From contig NZ_JAAZWB010000084.1 of the NCBI RefSeq assembly GCF_012524115.1, forward strand, positions 62,001 through 126,000: a stretch of DNA of 64,000 bases, in the 5' to 3' direction. This document shows, piece by piece, positions 7,826-15,565 of the stretch. Source of the stretch: Bacillus sp. RO1 (GTDB taxonomy: Bacteria > Bacillota > Bacilli > Bacillales > Bacillaceae_I). Under the pieces are notes generated by a model. That model was given only the letters and a program-made list of their open reading frames with translations. It was not told where the DNA came from and did not search any database. A program made the translations under genes and the position numbers. Each line of letters begins with the position of its first letter. Positions within the stretch are counted from its first letter, which is position 1.

Positions 7826-8296
7826 TTAGAAAGGATAATCATCATCATTATTTGATGAATCTCCCCATCCTCCCCAACTGTTATTGTTATTATTAGTCTC
7901 CTGGTGTTGAAAGTGACTGTTAGCTTGGTGCTCATTAGAATTAGTAGTAGAGGCTTCTAGGTTTTTCTTACTTTTACCGAGAAATTGTACTTTTTCCGCT
8001 ACTATTTCAGTAATAAATTGAGTCTTACCTGCAGTATCTTCATATGTTCGAGTTTGCACTCTTCCTACTACACCAGCAAGATCTCCTTCAGCCAAGTATT
8101 TACAACTATTCTTCGCTTGCTCTCCCCAGATAACAACTGTAGGAAAATCAGAAGGTACCTTGCCGGATTGATCTGGTTTAGCTCCAACACGTTTACATGC
8201 AAGTGTCATGTTTGTAACTGGCTTCCCATTCCCCGTCTCTGAAAGTTTGAGCTCTTTACAGACTCTACCTACTAAGGTGACGTTATTAATCGACAT
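7826..8296 (-). CDS. ssb: Single-stranded DNA-binding protein
   Basis: A 156-residue SSB. An N-terminal OB-fold (NNVTLVGRVCKELKL, then DFPTVVIWGEQA and GDLAGVVGRVQTRTYED) covers about residues 1-108. A low-complexity Asn/Trp-rich linker follows, and the acidic tip DDDYPF that recruits partner proteins ends the chain. It coats single-stranded DNA during replication, repair or conjugative transfer. As the first recognisable gene of the backbone run it probably serves the replicon itself rather than replacing the chromosomal copy. The ATG follows an AGGAGG-like site. Confidence 0.95.
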   Translation of the reverse strand: MSINNVTLVGRVCKELKLSETGNGKPVTNMTLACKRVGAKPDQSGKVPSDFPTVVIWGEQAKNSCKYLAEGDLAGVVGRVQTRTYEDTAGKTQFITEIVAEKVQFLGKSKKNLEASTTNSNEHQANSHFQHQETNNNNNSWGGWGDSSNNDDDYPF

Positions 8297-8360
8297 TGAA
8301 TAATTCCTCCTAAAAATTTATATTTATTACTCTCTCTTCTCGAATTAACAACCGAAAATA

Positions 8361-8711
8361 TTAATCCTCTAAACCAAAGAAATAATCAAAGAGTTTAGAA
8401 CCGATAGATTGTTTCTTCTTTACAGGACGTGAACTACCAATATAGTATTCTTTTTCTCCTAAGAGGCTCCAAATAACAGATTGACCAGTTTGACGCTCCA
8501 TACAATCCACAAAGTGAAGTACTTCAGCTACGGCCTTTTCTCTAGTTTCAGCCCTACAAGGGAAAATTCGACGTTCACCGTCCTTAAAAATAACCTCCGC
8601 TTTAATGCGCTTTTGTCTAGTAATTACTTGCAACGCTGGACGATTTGCCAGGTATTCCGCAACTACGTCTTTCTTTCCTCCAATTAATTCAACAAGTGTT
8701 GTCTGTGCCAA
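8361..8711 (-). CDS. Hypothetical basic protein (116 aa), first gene before ssb
   Basis: A soluble protein rich in Lys and Arg. No family is recognised. I place the start at the TTG at 8711, six bases after AGAAAGGGTG. An open frame extends to 8798, but that extension runs straight through the nested hairpin and U-tract at 8743-8810, which is more likely leader RNA. The gene lies 64 bases upstream of ssb and is probably cotranscribed with it. It may be a DNA-replication accessory factor, by location only. Confidence 0.6.
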   Translation of the reverse strand: MAQTTLVELIGGKKDVVAEYLANRPALQVITRQKRIKAEVIFKDGERRIFPCRAETREKAVAEVLHFVDCMERQTGQSVIWSLLGEKEYYIGSSRPVKKKQSIGSKLFDYFFGLED

Positions 8712-8742
8712 TATGAACACCCTTTCTAAAAGTTTTTTTAAA

Positions 8743-8810
8743 CGCAAAAAAGCACCCTTAGAAATGATTGGTTTAACCAGTAATGGTTGATCAATCACCC
8801 CAAAGGATGC
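8743..8810 (-). promoter_or_regulatory. Nested leader hairpin with U-tract (element L2)
   Basis: On the minus strand GCATCCTT (8803-8810) pairs with AAGGGTGC (8752-8759). Inside, GGTGATTG pairs with CAATCATT and AACC with GGTT, around a loop holding ATTA. The 3' arm continues as GCTTTTTTGCG, identical to the end of L1. It lies in the leader of the 116-aa gene and ssb, and looks like an attenuator or antitermination target. Confidence 0.6.
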
Positions 8811-8811
8811 A

Positions 8812-8965
8812 TACGTTTATGTAATATAAGGTCCCGCTAACCTTAAAAGGTTGCTAAATAAAAAAAGAGAGAAGTAATATACTATAATTATAAAGTTTTA
8901 TATTTAAGTTTACAATACAATTCTTTCCCAAATTTCATTCGCGGGTTCCGAGGGCTTTTTGTTTG
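8812..8965. other. Intergenic region with promoter for the ssb operon
   Basis: AT-rich sequence. On the minus strand a TATAAT lies near 8890. A short AACCTT/AAGGTT inverted repeat lies near 8838-8855, upstream of L2. No gene was recognised. Confidence 0.3.
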
Positions 8966-8996
8966 TAAAAAATAAACCAGCTCATTAATGAGCTGG
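8966..8996 (-). terminator. Terminator of the DUF4871 gene
   Basis: A perfect 20-base palindrome (8977-8996, CCAGCTCATT arm). TTTATTTTTT follows on the minus strand, about 70 bases after the stop at 9065. Confidence 0.75.
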
Positions 8997-9064
8997 GTAT
9001 ATATGCATTAGATTTTGTTAGGCGTTATTCCATTATAGCTCCTAGATTGTTGAAGATTTACGAT

Positions 9065-9790
9065 TTACTTTTTAATATCGTAAACCAGTATATCGAATAA
9101 TTCTTTATCAACATAAAGGAACATCGCCCATTCACCAGGCTTCGGTATTTTAACGGTTGATGGTGCGTGTGCATCAGCTCCATTATTGGGTCCTGCAAGT
9201 GGAATGCTCCACCCGTTTGTTGTTATTTGATGAATTGTTTGTGATTCTTTATGGAAGCCAACAACTGTAAGTTTTGTGTTAGTGGGGTCGTTAACCCCCC
9301 ATAAATGCCACATCCATTTTTGTGGCTCTAAACTTGGCATATCTGCACCTATTACACCTGACTTATTTTTATTTCCCATTATATTGTCATGAAATAAAAC
9401 TGCTTTGTTTTCCCAATCGATAATCTCAAAATTACTTTCCTCTACGAAAATAGGAATGCTTTCTGTTAAGCTCGTTTCATTTTTTGTTTCATTATAAAAA
9501 GCCATAAATATGCTAAAACAACCTAATAGAAATAGAGTTATAAGGACACCCTTTCTACCTGTATTTCCTATGTAGTAGATATTGACTAAAAGATAATAAA
9601 TAATGGTACTTCCGACCAAAAAATACAAATATTCTTCGCTGTAATCGGTTGTAGGGAGTGGAGTTGTTAAGTTAGTAAGTGCTATTCCAGAAAAAATAAA
9701 AAGACCTATTATGTTCAGTAATTTTCTGATACTCACTTCTTTTTGTGTCACTACTTCCTCTTTTTGAGCCGTATGATAATTAGATTTCAA
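9065..9790 (-). CDS. DUF4871 (YhfM-like) membrane-anchored protein
   Basis: A 241-residue protein with hydrophobic segments near residues 24-40, 55-75 and 80-98, then a C-terminal extracytoplasmic domain of about 130 residues (MWHLWGVNDP, then APSTVKIPKPGEWA). That domain is closely similar to the C-terminus of the protein at 11578-12612, so the two are paralogues. DUF4871/YhfM proteins are a Bacillus family of unknown function. The start is TTG after GGGGGTAGAG. It has its own terminator and is apparently a single-gene unit. A role as a competitor or partner for the sigma-linked paralogue is inference. Confidence 0.7.
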   Translation of the reverse strand: MKSNYHTAQKEEVVTQKEVSIRKLLNIIGLFIFSGIALTNLTTPLPTTDYSEEYLYFLVGSTIIYYLLVNIYYIGNTGRKGVLITLFLLGCFSIFMAFYNETKNETSLTESIPIFVEESNFEIIDWENKAVLFHDNIMGNKNKSGVIGADMPSLEPQKWMWHLWGVNDPTNTKLTVVGFHKESQTIHQITTNGWSIPLAGPNNGADAHAPSTVKIPKPGEWAMFLYVDKELFDILVYDIKK

Positions 9791-9885
9791 ATCTCTACCC
9801 CCACTTTATATACTTTAATAACTATACGTTTTTAGAAAACAAAAGTTACGTTATTCGTATGTTTTCTTACACAATCCTGCCCTAT

Positions 9886-9999
9886 TACTTAATACCAATT
9901 ATTTCATATTCTAATAATTCCTTCAATTAGATATTTCTTGCGGCCATAATAAAAATGGACGCTGATCCTTGTTCCTGGATCGCGCCCTTTCATTGATTA
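9886..9999. repeat. Intergenic repeat family, copy 1 (long form)
   Basis: The copy begins with an AATACCAATTATTTCATATTCTAA-type block. It ends in a GATCC/GGATC hairpin within GACGCTGATCCTTGTTCCTGG and GCGCCC. The same two-part layout recurs at 11393 and 38127. The hairpin probably also ends the acetyltransferase transcript. Confidence 0.6.
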
Positions 10000-10005
10000 A
10001 GATAC

Positions 10006-10431
10006 TTAATATATCATTCTCTTTGAAAGATAATACTGCTGATTTTCTTTAGTTGGATGTTCTTCTATCACACCAACTACTTCATAACCATACTTTTGAT
10101 AAAAATTAGGTGCTTGGAAGCTAAATGTATCAAGCTGAATTAGTCTGCAATTATTTTCTCTTGCAAAATCCTCTATCTTTAGTAATAACTCTTTCCCATA
10201 CCCTTTACCCCTCAGCGATTCATCAACCCATAAGAAATCAATATGTAAGGTGTACCAAAAAATTGTTCCTGTTATTCCTCCTAAAATTTTTCCTCCCTCA
10301 TCCTTTATAATAAAGCTAATATTCTTAACAGGATGTTTTACATCGTCAGGTAGTTTAGAAAGATTATGTTCTATTACTTTTTTTCGAATGTATTCACTAT
10401 CTTCTTGATTCCATTGTTGCGTAATTATCAT
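10006..10431 (-). CDS. GNAT-family N-acetyltransferase
   Basis: A 141-residue GNAT enzyme. The acetyl-CoA loop lies in [20 protein letters not shown] (R/Q-x-x-G-x-G/A pattern), and the C-terminal [11 protein letters not shown] segment is typical. It transfers acetyl from acetyl-CoA to an amine; the substrate cannot be inferred. The start is the ATG after GGAGAGG. A GTG five codons earlier overlaps that site and is less likely. It is a single gene between two intergenic repeats. It is probably cytoplasmic and could be a small-molecule detoxifying enzyme. Confidence 0.8.
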   Translation of the reverse strand: MIITQQWNQEDSEYIRKKVIEHNLSKLPDDVKHPVKNISFIIKDEGGKILGGITGTIFWYTLHIDFLWVDESLRGKGYGKELLLKIEDFARENNCRLIQLDTFSFQAPNFYQKYGYEVVGVIEEHPTKENQQYYLSKRMIY

Positions 10432-10534
10432 AATTTCCTCTCCCACCTAGAAGTCACTGAATTTATATTTTATCATATTTGCTTCTTCAACCTGCTTCGT
10501 TACCTAATTAATCCTTTTTCAATTTAATTGTCCT

Positions 10535-10602
10535 AAAATACAAAATGAGCACCTATTCTTCTTCAAGAATGGCGCCCGATTGTTGAAGACTCGATTTCAA
10601 GA
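10535..10602. repeat. Intergenic repeat family, copy 2 (short form)
   Basis: It carries the hairpin half only: CATTCTTGAAGAAGAAT-type pairing, then GGCGCCCGATTG and TTGAAG. It is closely similar to the copy at 36058-36130. It can act as terminator for the MBL-fold gene. Confidence 0.6.
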
Positions 10603-10617
10603 AAATTATACATTTCT

Positions 10618-11328
10618 TTAACTATACAAACTGCCCTGGATGAGGTCTGATAAGAAAGAATCCACATCATCCCTAATCACAACCCCATGCCCTGTACAAA
10701 GGATACTTGGCCTAATCTCCCTAAGTTTCTTAAGTCCTTCCATAAACAACTCAAAATGGTGCTTACTTCTCATCTCCTCGTTTTTTGCCCACTCCGAGAT
10801 GAACTTTACATATTTATCCTTCATTTCTTTCCCATTGCCCGCAATTTTTTCATTTGGCAAAGGGTCACCAAAGAAACAAAGGTGGTCCCCACAAAACAAA
10901 ACACCACTTTCTTGATGAAAAAGAGCAACAGAGCCTGGAGTATGATGACCTAGGAGGATACACTCCAACCCGTTGATAGCCGCACCATTATCAGGGAGCG
11001 TTCCTGTAAGAGTGGTTTTCAGATTTTCCGGCACCAGGCTGAGATCTTCACTATGAATATAACTTTTTATGTTTTCTAAAAAGGAAAGTCCACCGATGTG
11101 GTCTTTATGACCGTGCGTAGCTATGAATGCGAAAATCTCGTCTTTATTTAGATTAATTTCTGTCAAGGAGGCTTCTAGGTAATCAAAGTGCTCCTCTTTA
11201 CCAGAATCAATAAGTGTGTAGCCATTATCTCCCATCACTAAATAACAGTTATTATAGGAATTCCACGATTCATCCCATAAGAGAAAGCCATACACATGAT
11301 CCGTTATTTTTTCAAAGTAGTATTTCAA
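10618..11328 (-). CDS. MBL-fold metallo-hydrolase
   Basis: A 236-residue metallo-beta-lactamase-fold enzyme. The metal motif THGHKDHIGG (H72, H74, D76, H77) is intact. Further ligands lie in GHHTPGSVA, in CGDHLCFF and in the C-terminal TGHG. This set fits a dinuclear zinc or iron hydrolase such as a glyoxalase II-like or thioesterase-like enzyme; the substrate is unknown. The start is TTG after GGGAGGGG. It is a monocistronic cytoplasmic enzyme flanked by repeat copies. Confidence 0.85.
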   Translation of the reverse strand: MKYYFEKITDHVYGFLLWDESWNSYNNCYLVMGDNGYTLIDSGKEEHFDYLEASLTEINLNKDEIFAFIATHGHKDHIGGLSFLENIKSYIHSEDLSLVPENLKTTLTGTLPDNGAAINGLECILLGHHTPGSVALFHQESGVLFCGDHLCFFGDPLPNEKIAGNGKEMKDKYVKFISEWAKNEEMRSKHHFELFMEGLKKLREIRPSILCTGHGVVIRDDVDSFLSDLIQGSLYS

Positions 11329-11392
11329 AAAAATCCCCTCCCTGTTTACACTCCGGAAAACTCCTCTTTCAACAAAGAGCTGCCATATTGTT

Positions 11393-11500
11393 TTAATACC
11401 AATTATTTCATATTCTAAAAATTCCTACAATAAGTTATTTTTCATCCTCGCAAAAAAAAAGAGCGCTAATCCTTGTTACAGGATCGCACCCGTTTGCTGA
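11393..11500. repeat. Intergenic repeat family, copy 3 (long form)
   Basis: Nearly the same AATACCAATTATTTCATATT block and AGCGCTAATCCTTGTTACAG / GGATCGCACCC hairpin as copy 1. It lies between the sigma-operon end and the MBL-fold gene. Confidence 0.6.
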
Positions 11501-11577
11501 AGATTGAAATGTAAGGTATAAGTCTGTTTTGCACAGACTATAAAGAAAAGCCCACTTTTGTTAAAGAAGAATACGTA

Positions 11578-12612
11578 TTATTCATTTATTTCGTAAACTA
11601 ATATATCGAATAATTTTCCATCAGTATAAAGCAATATTGCCCATTCTCCTGACTTTGGAATGTTCACGCTTGAAGGTGCGTGTGCATTTGCTCCATTATT
11701 CCCTCCTCCAAGACCTATAGTCCAACCTGTTGTTATGATTTGATGGACAGTTCCTGTATATCTGTGAAAACCAACGACCGTTAGTTCGGTTTCTCGGGGG
11801 TTTTCAACACCCCATAGGTGCCACATCCACTTTTGATTGATGTTTATGCTTGGCATATCAGCACCAATAACACCTGATTTATTTTCATTTCCAATAATAT
11901 TGTCATTGAACGTCACAGCTTTTTTATCCCAATCAACTTTTTCAAAATTACTTACTTCAACAAAGTTTGGTATTTCTTCAGGTAAAATAATAGAGCCGTC
12001 TTTTGCTTTTTCATCTACACTGACAGCTACATCACCGTAGGCTTTGCCATCCAAGTACACCTGATACTTCCATATGCCTCCATAGGGTACTTGAAATGTA
12101 ACCGTGAAACGCTGTAAACTTGAGTACCCAGATGAAGGTTCAATTATTTTTTGAGGAGATAAAACTTGGACTCTTTCACCAGTTTCCTTATTCAACGCAG
12201 AAATGGAAAGTTCTTTTCCTTTATAAGTTTTAAAAGGCTCTGCGAAGTTAAAGATATATCCATAAGGCTTTCCTGCTTCCAATTCAGGATCAGGGAATAT
12301 GCTAAATAGTATATTCTGATTCTCCTTATATTCATGTCGTATTTCCCACATATCAGGAGCACCTGGACCGCCATTTATCTTTTCATTATTTTGCCTGATT
12401 AAAAACTCTGTTGAAACGAAGAAGGCTAATAAACAGATGGCAAAAGTGGAAATGAGGAATACGGCTAATTTATTGGGACTGTTTGGCTTCCCTTTTCCAT
12501 CTGTAAGGATTGCTTTTCTAATATTATTTTTTTTAAATTCCGTAAAGTGAATACCTTTGTGCGTCGTTGAATCCATCGCTTTCCGCAACTGTTTAAGCTT
12601 GTTCTCCATCAT
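11578..12612 (-). CDS. DUF4871 membrane protein, putative anti-sigma partner
   Basis: A 344-residue protein. The N-terminus (about 50 residues, basic) is cytoplasmic and a single transmembrane segment lies at about 50-70. An extracytoplasmic part follows, with a middle beta domain and a C-terminal DUF4871 domain (about 215-344) paralogous to the protein at 9065. It starts within the end of the ECF sigma gene, a 20-base overlap, so the two are translated together. That position and single-pass topology are typical of anti-sigma factors, which hold the sigma factor at the membrane. No zinc-type HxxxCxxC motif is present, so the assignment rests on context. Two adjacent ATG codons are possible starts. 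Confidence 0.72.
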   Translation of the reverse strand: MMENKLKQLRKAMDSTTHKGIHFTEFKKNNIRKAILTDGKGKPNSPNKLAVFLISTFAICLLAFFVSTEFLIRQNNEKINGGPGAPDMWEIRHEYKENQNILFSIFPDPELEAGKPYGYIFNFAEPFKTYKGKELSISALNKETGERVQVLSPQKIIEPSSGYSSLQRFTVTFQVPYGGIWKYQVYLDGKAYGDVAVSVDEKAKDGSIILPEEIPNFVEVSNFEKVDWDKKAVTFNDNIIGNENKSGVIGADMPSININQKWMWHLWGVENPRETELTVVGFHRYTGTVHQIITTGWTIGLGGGNNGANAHAPSSVNIPKSGEWAILLYTDGKLFDILVYEINE

Positions 12613-13147
12613 ATCCCCACCTCTCCATCATTTTTTTCAGCCTTACCCTGGCTCTGCTCAATCTCGTTTTTATCGTATTTGGGTTCACACCTAATATTCC
12701 TTTAATTTCTTCAATTGAACATTCCTCATAATAATAAAGAATAATAATTTCCCGATACTTAACAGGCAAAGATAATACACTCAAGGAAAGGAATTCTTCC
12801 TCGTTGCGCTTCAATAGATTCTTTTCTGGTGACAATTCCTTTGATGAAAAAAGAGTAAATAGGCTTGAATTAATGACCACTTTTCTAAATGCAGAACTCT
12901 TCAAAACATCCTTTGATTTGTTAATAGTCAATCGAAAAATCCACGATTTAAATGAGATAATTTCATCTATTTTTTCATATTTCTTGTAGCACGCTATGAA
13001 TACATCCTGAACAATATCTTCAGCTAACCTCCAGTCCTTCACATAGTTATAAGCTAACTTTGTGAGCCGTTCTCCGTACTCATCCATAATAAACTCCAAC
13101 CATGCATCTCTGTCTTCTAAAGAACCTTGATCCCTAATCTTTTTCAC
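12593..13147 (-). CDS. ECF-type RNA polymerase sigma factor
   Basis: A 184-residue sigma-70 family protein. Region 2 (LAYNYVKDWRLAEDIVQDVF, then FKSWIFRLTINKSKDVLK) covers about residues 20-95. Region 4 (LPVKYREIIILYYYEECSIE, then NTIKTRLSRARVRLKK) covers about 120-175. Regions 1 and 3 are absent, as in ECF factors. The start is GTG after GGGGTGAG. It is followed by an overlapping DUF4871 membrane protein likely to be its anti-sigma factor, so the pair probably senses an envelope signal. The regulon is unknown. Confidence 0.9.
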   Translation of the reverse strand: MKKIRDQGSLEDRDAWLEFIMDEYGERLTKLAYNYVKDWRLAEDIVQDVFIACYKKYEKIDEIISFKSWIFRLTINKSKDVLKSSAFRKVVINSSLFTLFSSKELSPEKNLLKRNEEEFLSLSVLSLPVKYREIIILYYYEECSIEEIKGILGVNPNTIKTRLSRARVRLKKMMERWGYDGEQA

Positions 13148-13242
13148 ACGCTTCTCACCCCATTTGCCGTATAATGCTAAGACGATTTAGTTAGAAATAG
13201 GTTTCATTTCTTTCAAAACTCAATTTCAGTTCAATATCTTCA

Positions 13243-13312
13243 CTTTTTTTTGATAAAAAAAACACTTATCCTTTTTCCGGATAAGCGCCCTTTAATGGAA
13301 TAACTAAAATCT
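13243..13312. repeat. Intergenic repeat family, copy 4 (short form)
   Basis: ACTTATCCTTTTTCCGGATAAG with GCGCCC: the hairpin core of the same family with a different loop. It lies upstream of the sigma gene and could terminate the DinB region. Confidence 0.45.
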
Positions 13313-13382
13313 GACCTTATTCATAAAATCACTTAATTCTTATTAAACTAACACCAGTTAATACCAAATGATCTATTTTACA

Positions 13383-13885
13383 TTAATTATTCAAATGAGA
13401 TGAAAGACCCCGTCCAATAAGGTTTGCAGACACAGGCTTTTTCCCTACTTCCCTTGCCCAAATTGATAATTGTCCTATATGGTGAATTTCATGAGCAATG
13501 AAATGGCGTATAACCTCACCCCAGGTATCCGTTACAATTCTTCCATCTTGTAAGGTATCGTAAAATAATTGATTTTCCTACTATCATCCCAGATGTTCAC
13601 AAAGTTCTCCACTTCCGTTCGAAATTCAGCGTCCAATTTTCGTACCTGATTCAAGCTCTTATAATCATTGAAACTCTCCTCAAAGTCTGTTTTACCTTGT
13701 AAAAGGCGTATCCAACTCCATTCTACATAAACTATATGGAAGAGTGTATGTAGTATACTACCTACACCGCCAGTTCGGTTGCGTAAAAGATCTTCTTCAC
13801 TTAACTCCTCACACCACCGATACCATTCTTCTCTGACCATCCAGTTATATTGAAATGTTTGCAATGAAACCCCTCCATACTTCAA
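13383..13885 (-). pseudogene. DinB-family protein gene, frameshifted
   Basis: The first frame (13532-13885) encodes about 117 residues of a DinB four-helix-bundle protein, including the first His ligand region HTLFHIVYVEWSW. It stops early. The rest continues in another minus-strand frame from about 13560 down to TAA at 13383, with VIRHFIAHEIHHIGQLSIWA. This supplies the missing HxxxH ligands, then SANLIGRG. One small indel near 13555-13562 explains the split. DinB proteins are usually 150-165 residues, as the repaired product would be. A sequencing error cannot be excluded. Confidence 0.75.
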
Positions 13886-14064
13886 GAATATGACAACTGA
13901 TAAAACACTTCACTTCTGAGAATAAAACAAAGCAAACTCCAGTATTACTATTTCAACTAAATAGTATAGATTCCTTCTTAAACATGCCCTCAGTTTCGGT
14001 GGAATTTTCACAATCTTGATACTTACAAAATCTTATAGCCATGCGTTCATCAACCATCTGGCCC

Positions 14065-14409
14065 ATATAAAACGATCGCTGTCCATTTTTTAGATGAACA
14101 AGACTATGTGTATATTATGGGGGGAACTGTAGATGCGTATCAACTTTGCGAGCTATTCTACACTGAAGAGTTGAAGCCTCATAGAAAAAGAGGAAATCAG
14201 TTATTAAAACTGAGAAGCCTCATAGAAAAAGAGGAAATCAGTTATTAAAACTGAGAAACCTCACCAGACAGCAGGAAGCAATTGTAAGTGTTTCATCTCA
14301 AACAAAATTACAATCACAAATTCTATTGGATCAGGTATTTCCTGAGTATCGAGGTGTTTTTGGAAATCTATATTCTAAAGTCTCTTTAATGTATTCCACT
14401 ATCCTGTAG
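14065..14409 (+). mobile_element. IS110-family transposase remnant
   Basis: Plus-strand text matches IS110-type transposases: HFLDEQDYVYI, DAYQLCELFYTEELK and RGNQLLKLR, then in another frame LRNLTRQQEAI and LLDQVFPEYRGVFGNLYSK. The N-terminal DEDD catalytic part is mostly gone, and a stretch between HFLDEQDYVYI and DAYQLC is deleted. A 41-base tandem duplication inside causes the frame change. No terminal repeats were recognised, which is normal for this family. Confidence 0.7.
14173..14254 (+). repeat. 41-bp perfect tandem duplication
   Basis: Two adjacent identical 41-base units (14173-14213 and 14214-14254), beginning GAAGCCTCATAG. Since 41 is not a multiple of 3, the copy shifts the transposase frame. 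Removing one unit rejoins LLKLR to NLTRQQ. Confidence 0.9.
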
Positions 14410-14551
14410 ATAAGGAGCAGAATAGTTGAATAAATTAAACAAGAACAACCACATCTATGACTGTTCCTGTTGTTTTGGTTTTGGATTCTTTGTTGTTTTA
14501 AATGAATTTCTAACCTTATAAACATGATAATTGTAATTGAGTTTTCTTTAC

Positions 14552-15073
14552 CTACTTATCCATTCTTACTATGTTCTGCTTTCGCCAACCATAGTGAGTC
14601 ATTCCACGAGGTTTGTATACCGATAACCCTGTGACCACAAGTAATACCAATAATCCACCAACAGCGTGTATAACAAGGGACAGTCTTAACTCACGGAGGT
14701 CGGTGCTGAATAATATCGTCTCTGCTGCTACATTTGCAATATAACTAATTGGCTCCAGTTGTAAGTACAAGACGATAGTTGCAACCAGCGTTAACAATAA
14801 TTTTATTAAAACCCAATAATGACGGAACAATCCCCACTTTGTGCCTAACGATTGAATGAGACCGCTTAACAAAGAGAATATACTCAACGGAACAATGACA
14901 AGCAACGTAATTAATTCCAGCGATAGGTAAGATGCTCTAACCACCTGTTCATTCTCACTATTCAAACCGACAATAGAAAGAACAAGAAAACAAGCAATAG
15001 CTCCAATCCAGCCAAGAGTAGAAACGATATGTATCAAAAGTGCAAACTTTCGGATGCGTGGTGTCATCATCAC
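14552..15073 (-). CDS. DUF2269-type integral membrane protein
   Basis: A 173-residue protein with four predicted transmembrane helices (about 10-32, 50-72, 86-106 and 130-152). The pattern is LLIHIVSTLGWIG near the N-terminus and LSLVIHAVGGLLVLL near the C-terminus. This fits the DUF2269 / CopD-like small membrane family, in which histidines in helices 1 and 4 may bind haem or metal. It overlaps the upstream 65-aa gene by four bases, so translation is coupled. Function unknown. Confidence 0.65.
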   Translation of the reverse strand: MMMTPRIRKFALLIHIVSTLGWIGAIACFLVLSIVGLNSENEQVVRASYLSLELITLLVIVPLSIFSLLSGLIQSLGTKWGLFRHYWVLIKLLLTLVATIVLYLQLEPISYIANVAAETILFSTDLRELRLSLVIHAVGGLLVLLVVTGLSVYKPRGMTHYGWRKQNIVRMDK

Positions 15074-15267
15074 GATTCGATAATACCTTGTTTTATTATC
15101 GAAACATCGTTGCCAACTCCATTAAGTGAAAAGTGGCGATTGGGTCCATGTTCTCCACCGATACCTGTAACTTTCATAATTACAAATAATAAAACTAAAA
15201 CAATAACAATTATCCCAAAGACTTTTACCCACCGTGGGGTACTTGGTGGTCCTTCTTGTTTAGTCAT
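15070..15267 (-). CDS. Small single-pass membrane protein (65 aa)
   Basis: One hydrophobic segment (about residues 13-32, FGIIVIVLVLLFVIMKVTG) is followed by a short polar tail containing GGEHGPNRH. A GGGAGGA site precedes the ATG. It overlaps the DUF2269 gene by four bases, forming a two-gene operon. Small proteins of this shape with a GEHGPGRH-like motif commonly accompany DUF2269 genes in Bacillus. The role is unknown. Confidence 0.65.
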   Translation of the reverse strand: MTKQEGPPSTPRWVKVFGIIVIVLVLLFVIMKVTGIGGEHGPNRHFSLNGVGNDVSIIKQGIIES

Positions 15268-15424
15268 GAAATCCTCCCAATTTTATGCTTTTAAATATAT
15301 TTAATTATAACAAAGTTTATAAGCCCTCTTACAGTATGAGGCTGGTAGCATTAGAACATTTTTTCACAAGCACTTTAGAAATATAGTGTTGTGTTGCACA
15401 GTATTACGTCTACTCCGCATATAA

Positions 15425-15565
15425 TGAGTTGTTATAGTGATAGGTAAGCTTTTGACGTTATCTCCAGCTTTTCCCCCACTTCACACCGTACAGGCGAGTT
15501 TCCCAGCATACGGCGTTCCAACTAATCCAATTCATTCAAGATTTTTATGATTATGCAAAGGAGAA
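15425..15565 (-). mobile_element. Group II intron 3' end (domains V and VI)
   Basis: The minus strand carries a domain-V-like hairpin (GCCGTATGCTGGGAAACTCG, then CCTGTACGGTGTG) at about 15483-15516. A domain-VI-like stem follows at about 15440-15478, ending near CTATCACTAT. This directly follows the maturase fragment, as in bacterial introns. The exact 3' splice site is not fixed. Confidence 0.65.

Noticed and set aside
8712-8798. N-terminal 29-codon extension of the 116-aa protein
   Set aside because: The region is better explained as leader hairpin L2 with U-tract; the TTG at 8711 has a proper ribosome site.
14173-14254. CRISPR-like direct repeat
   Set aside because: Only two abutting units with no spacers; it is a tandem duplication.
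14331-14525. 64-aa minus-strand frame
   Set aside because: It lies opposite the IS110 remnant, lacks a ribosome site and has an unnatural composition.
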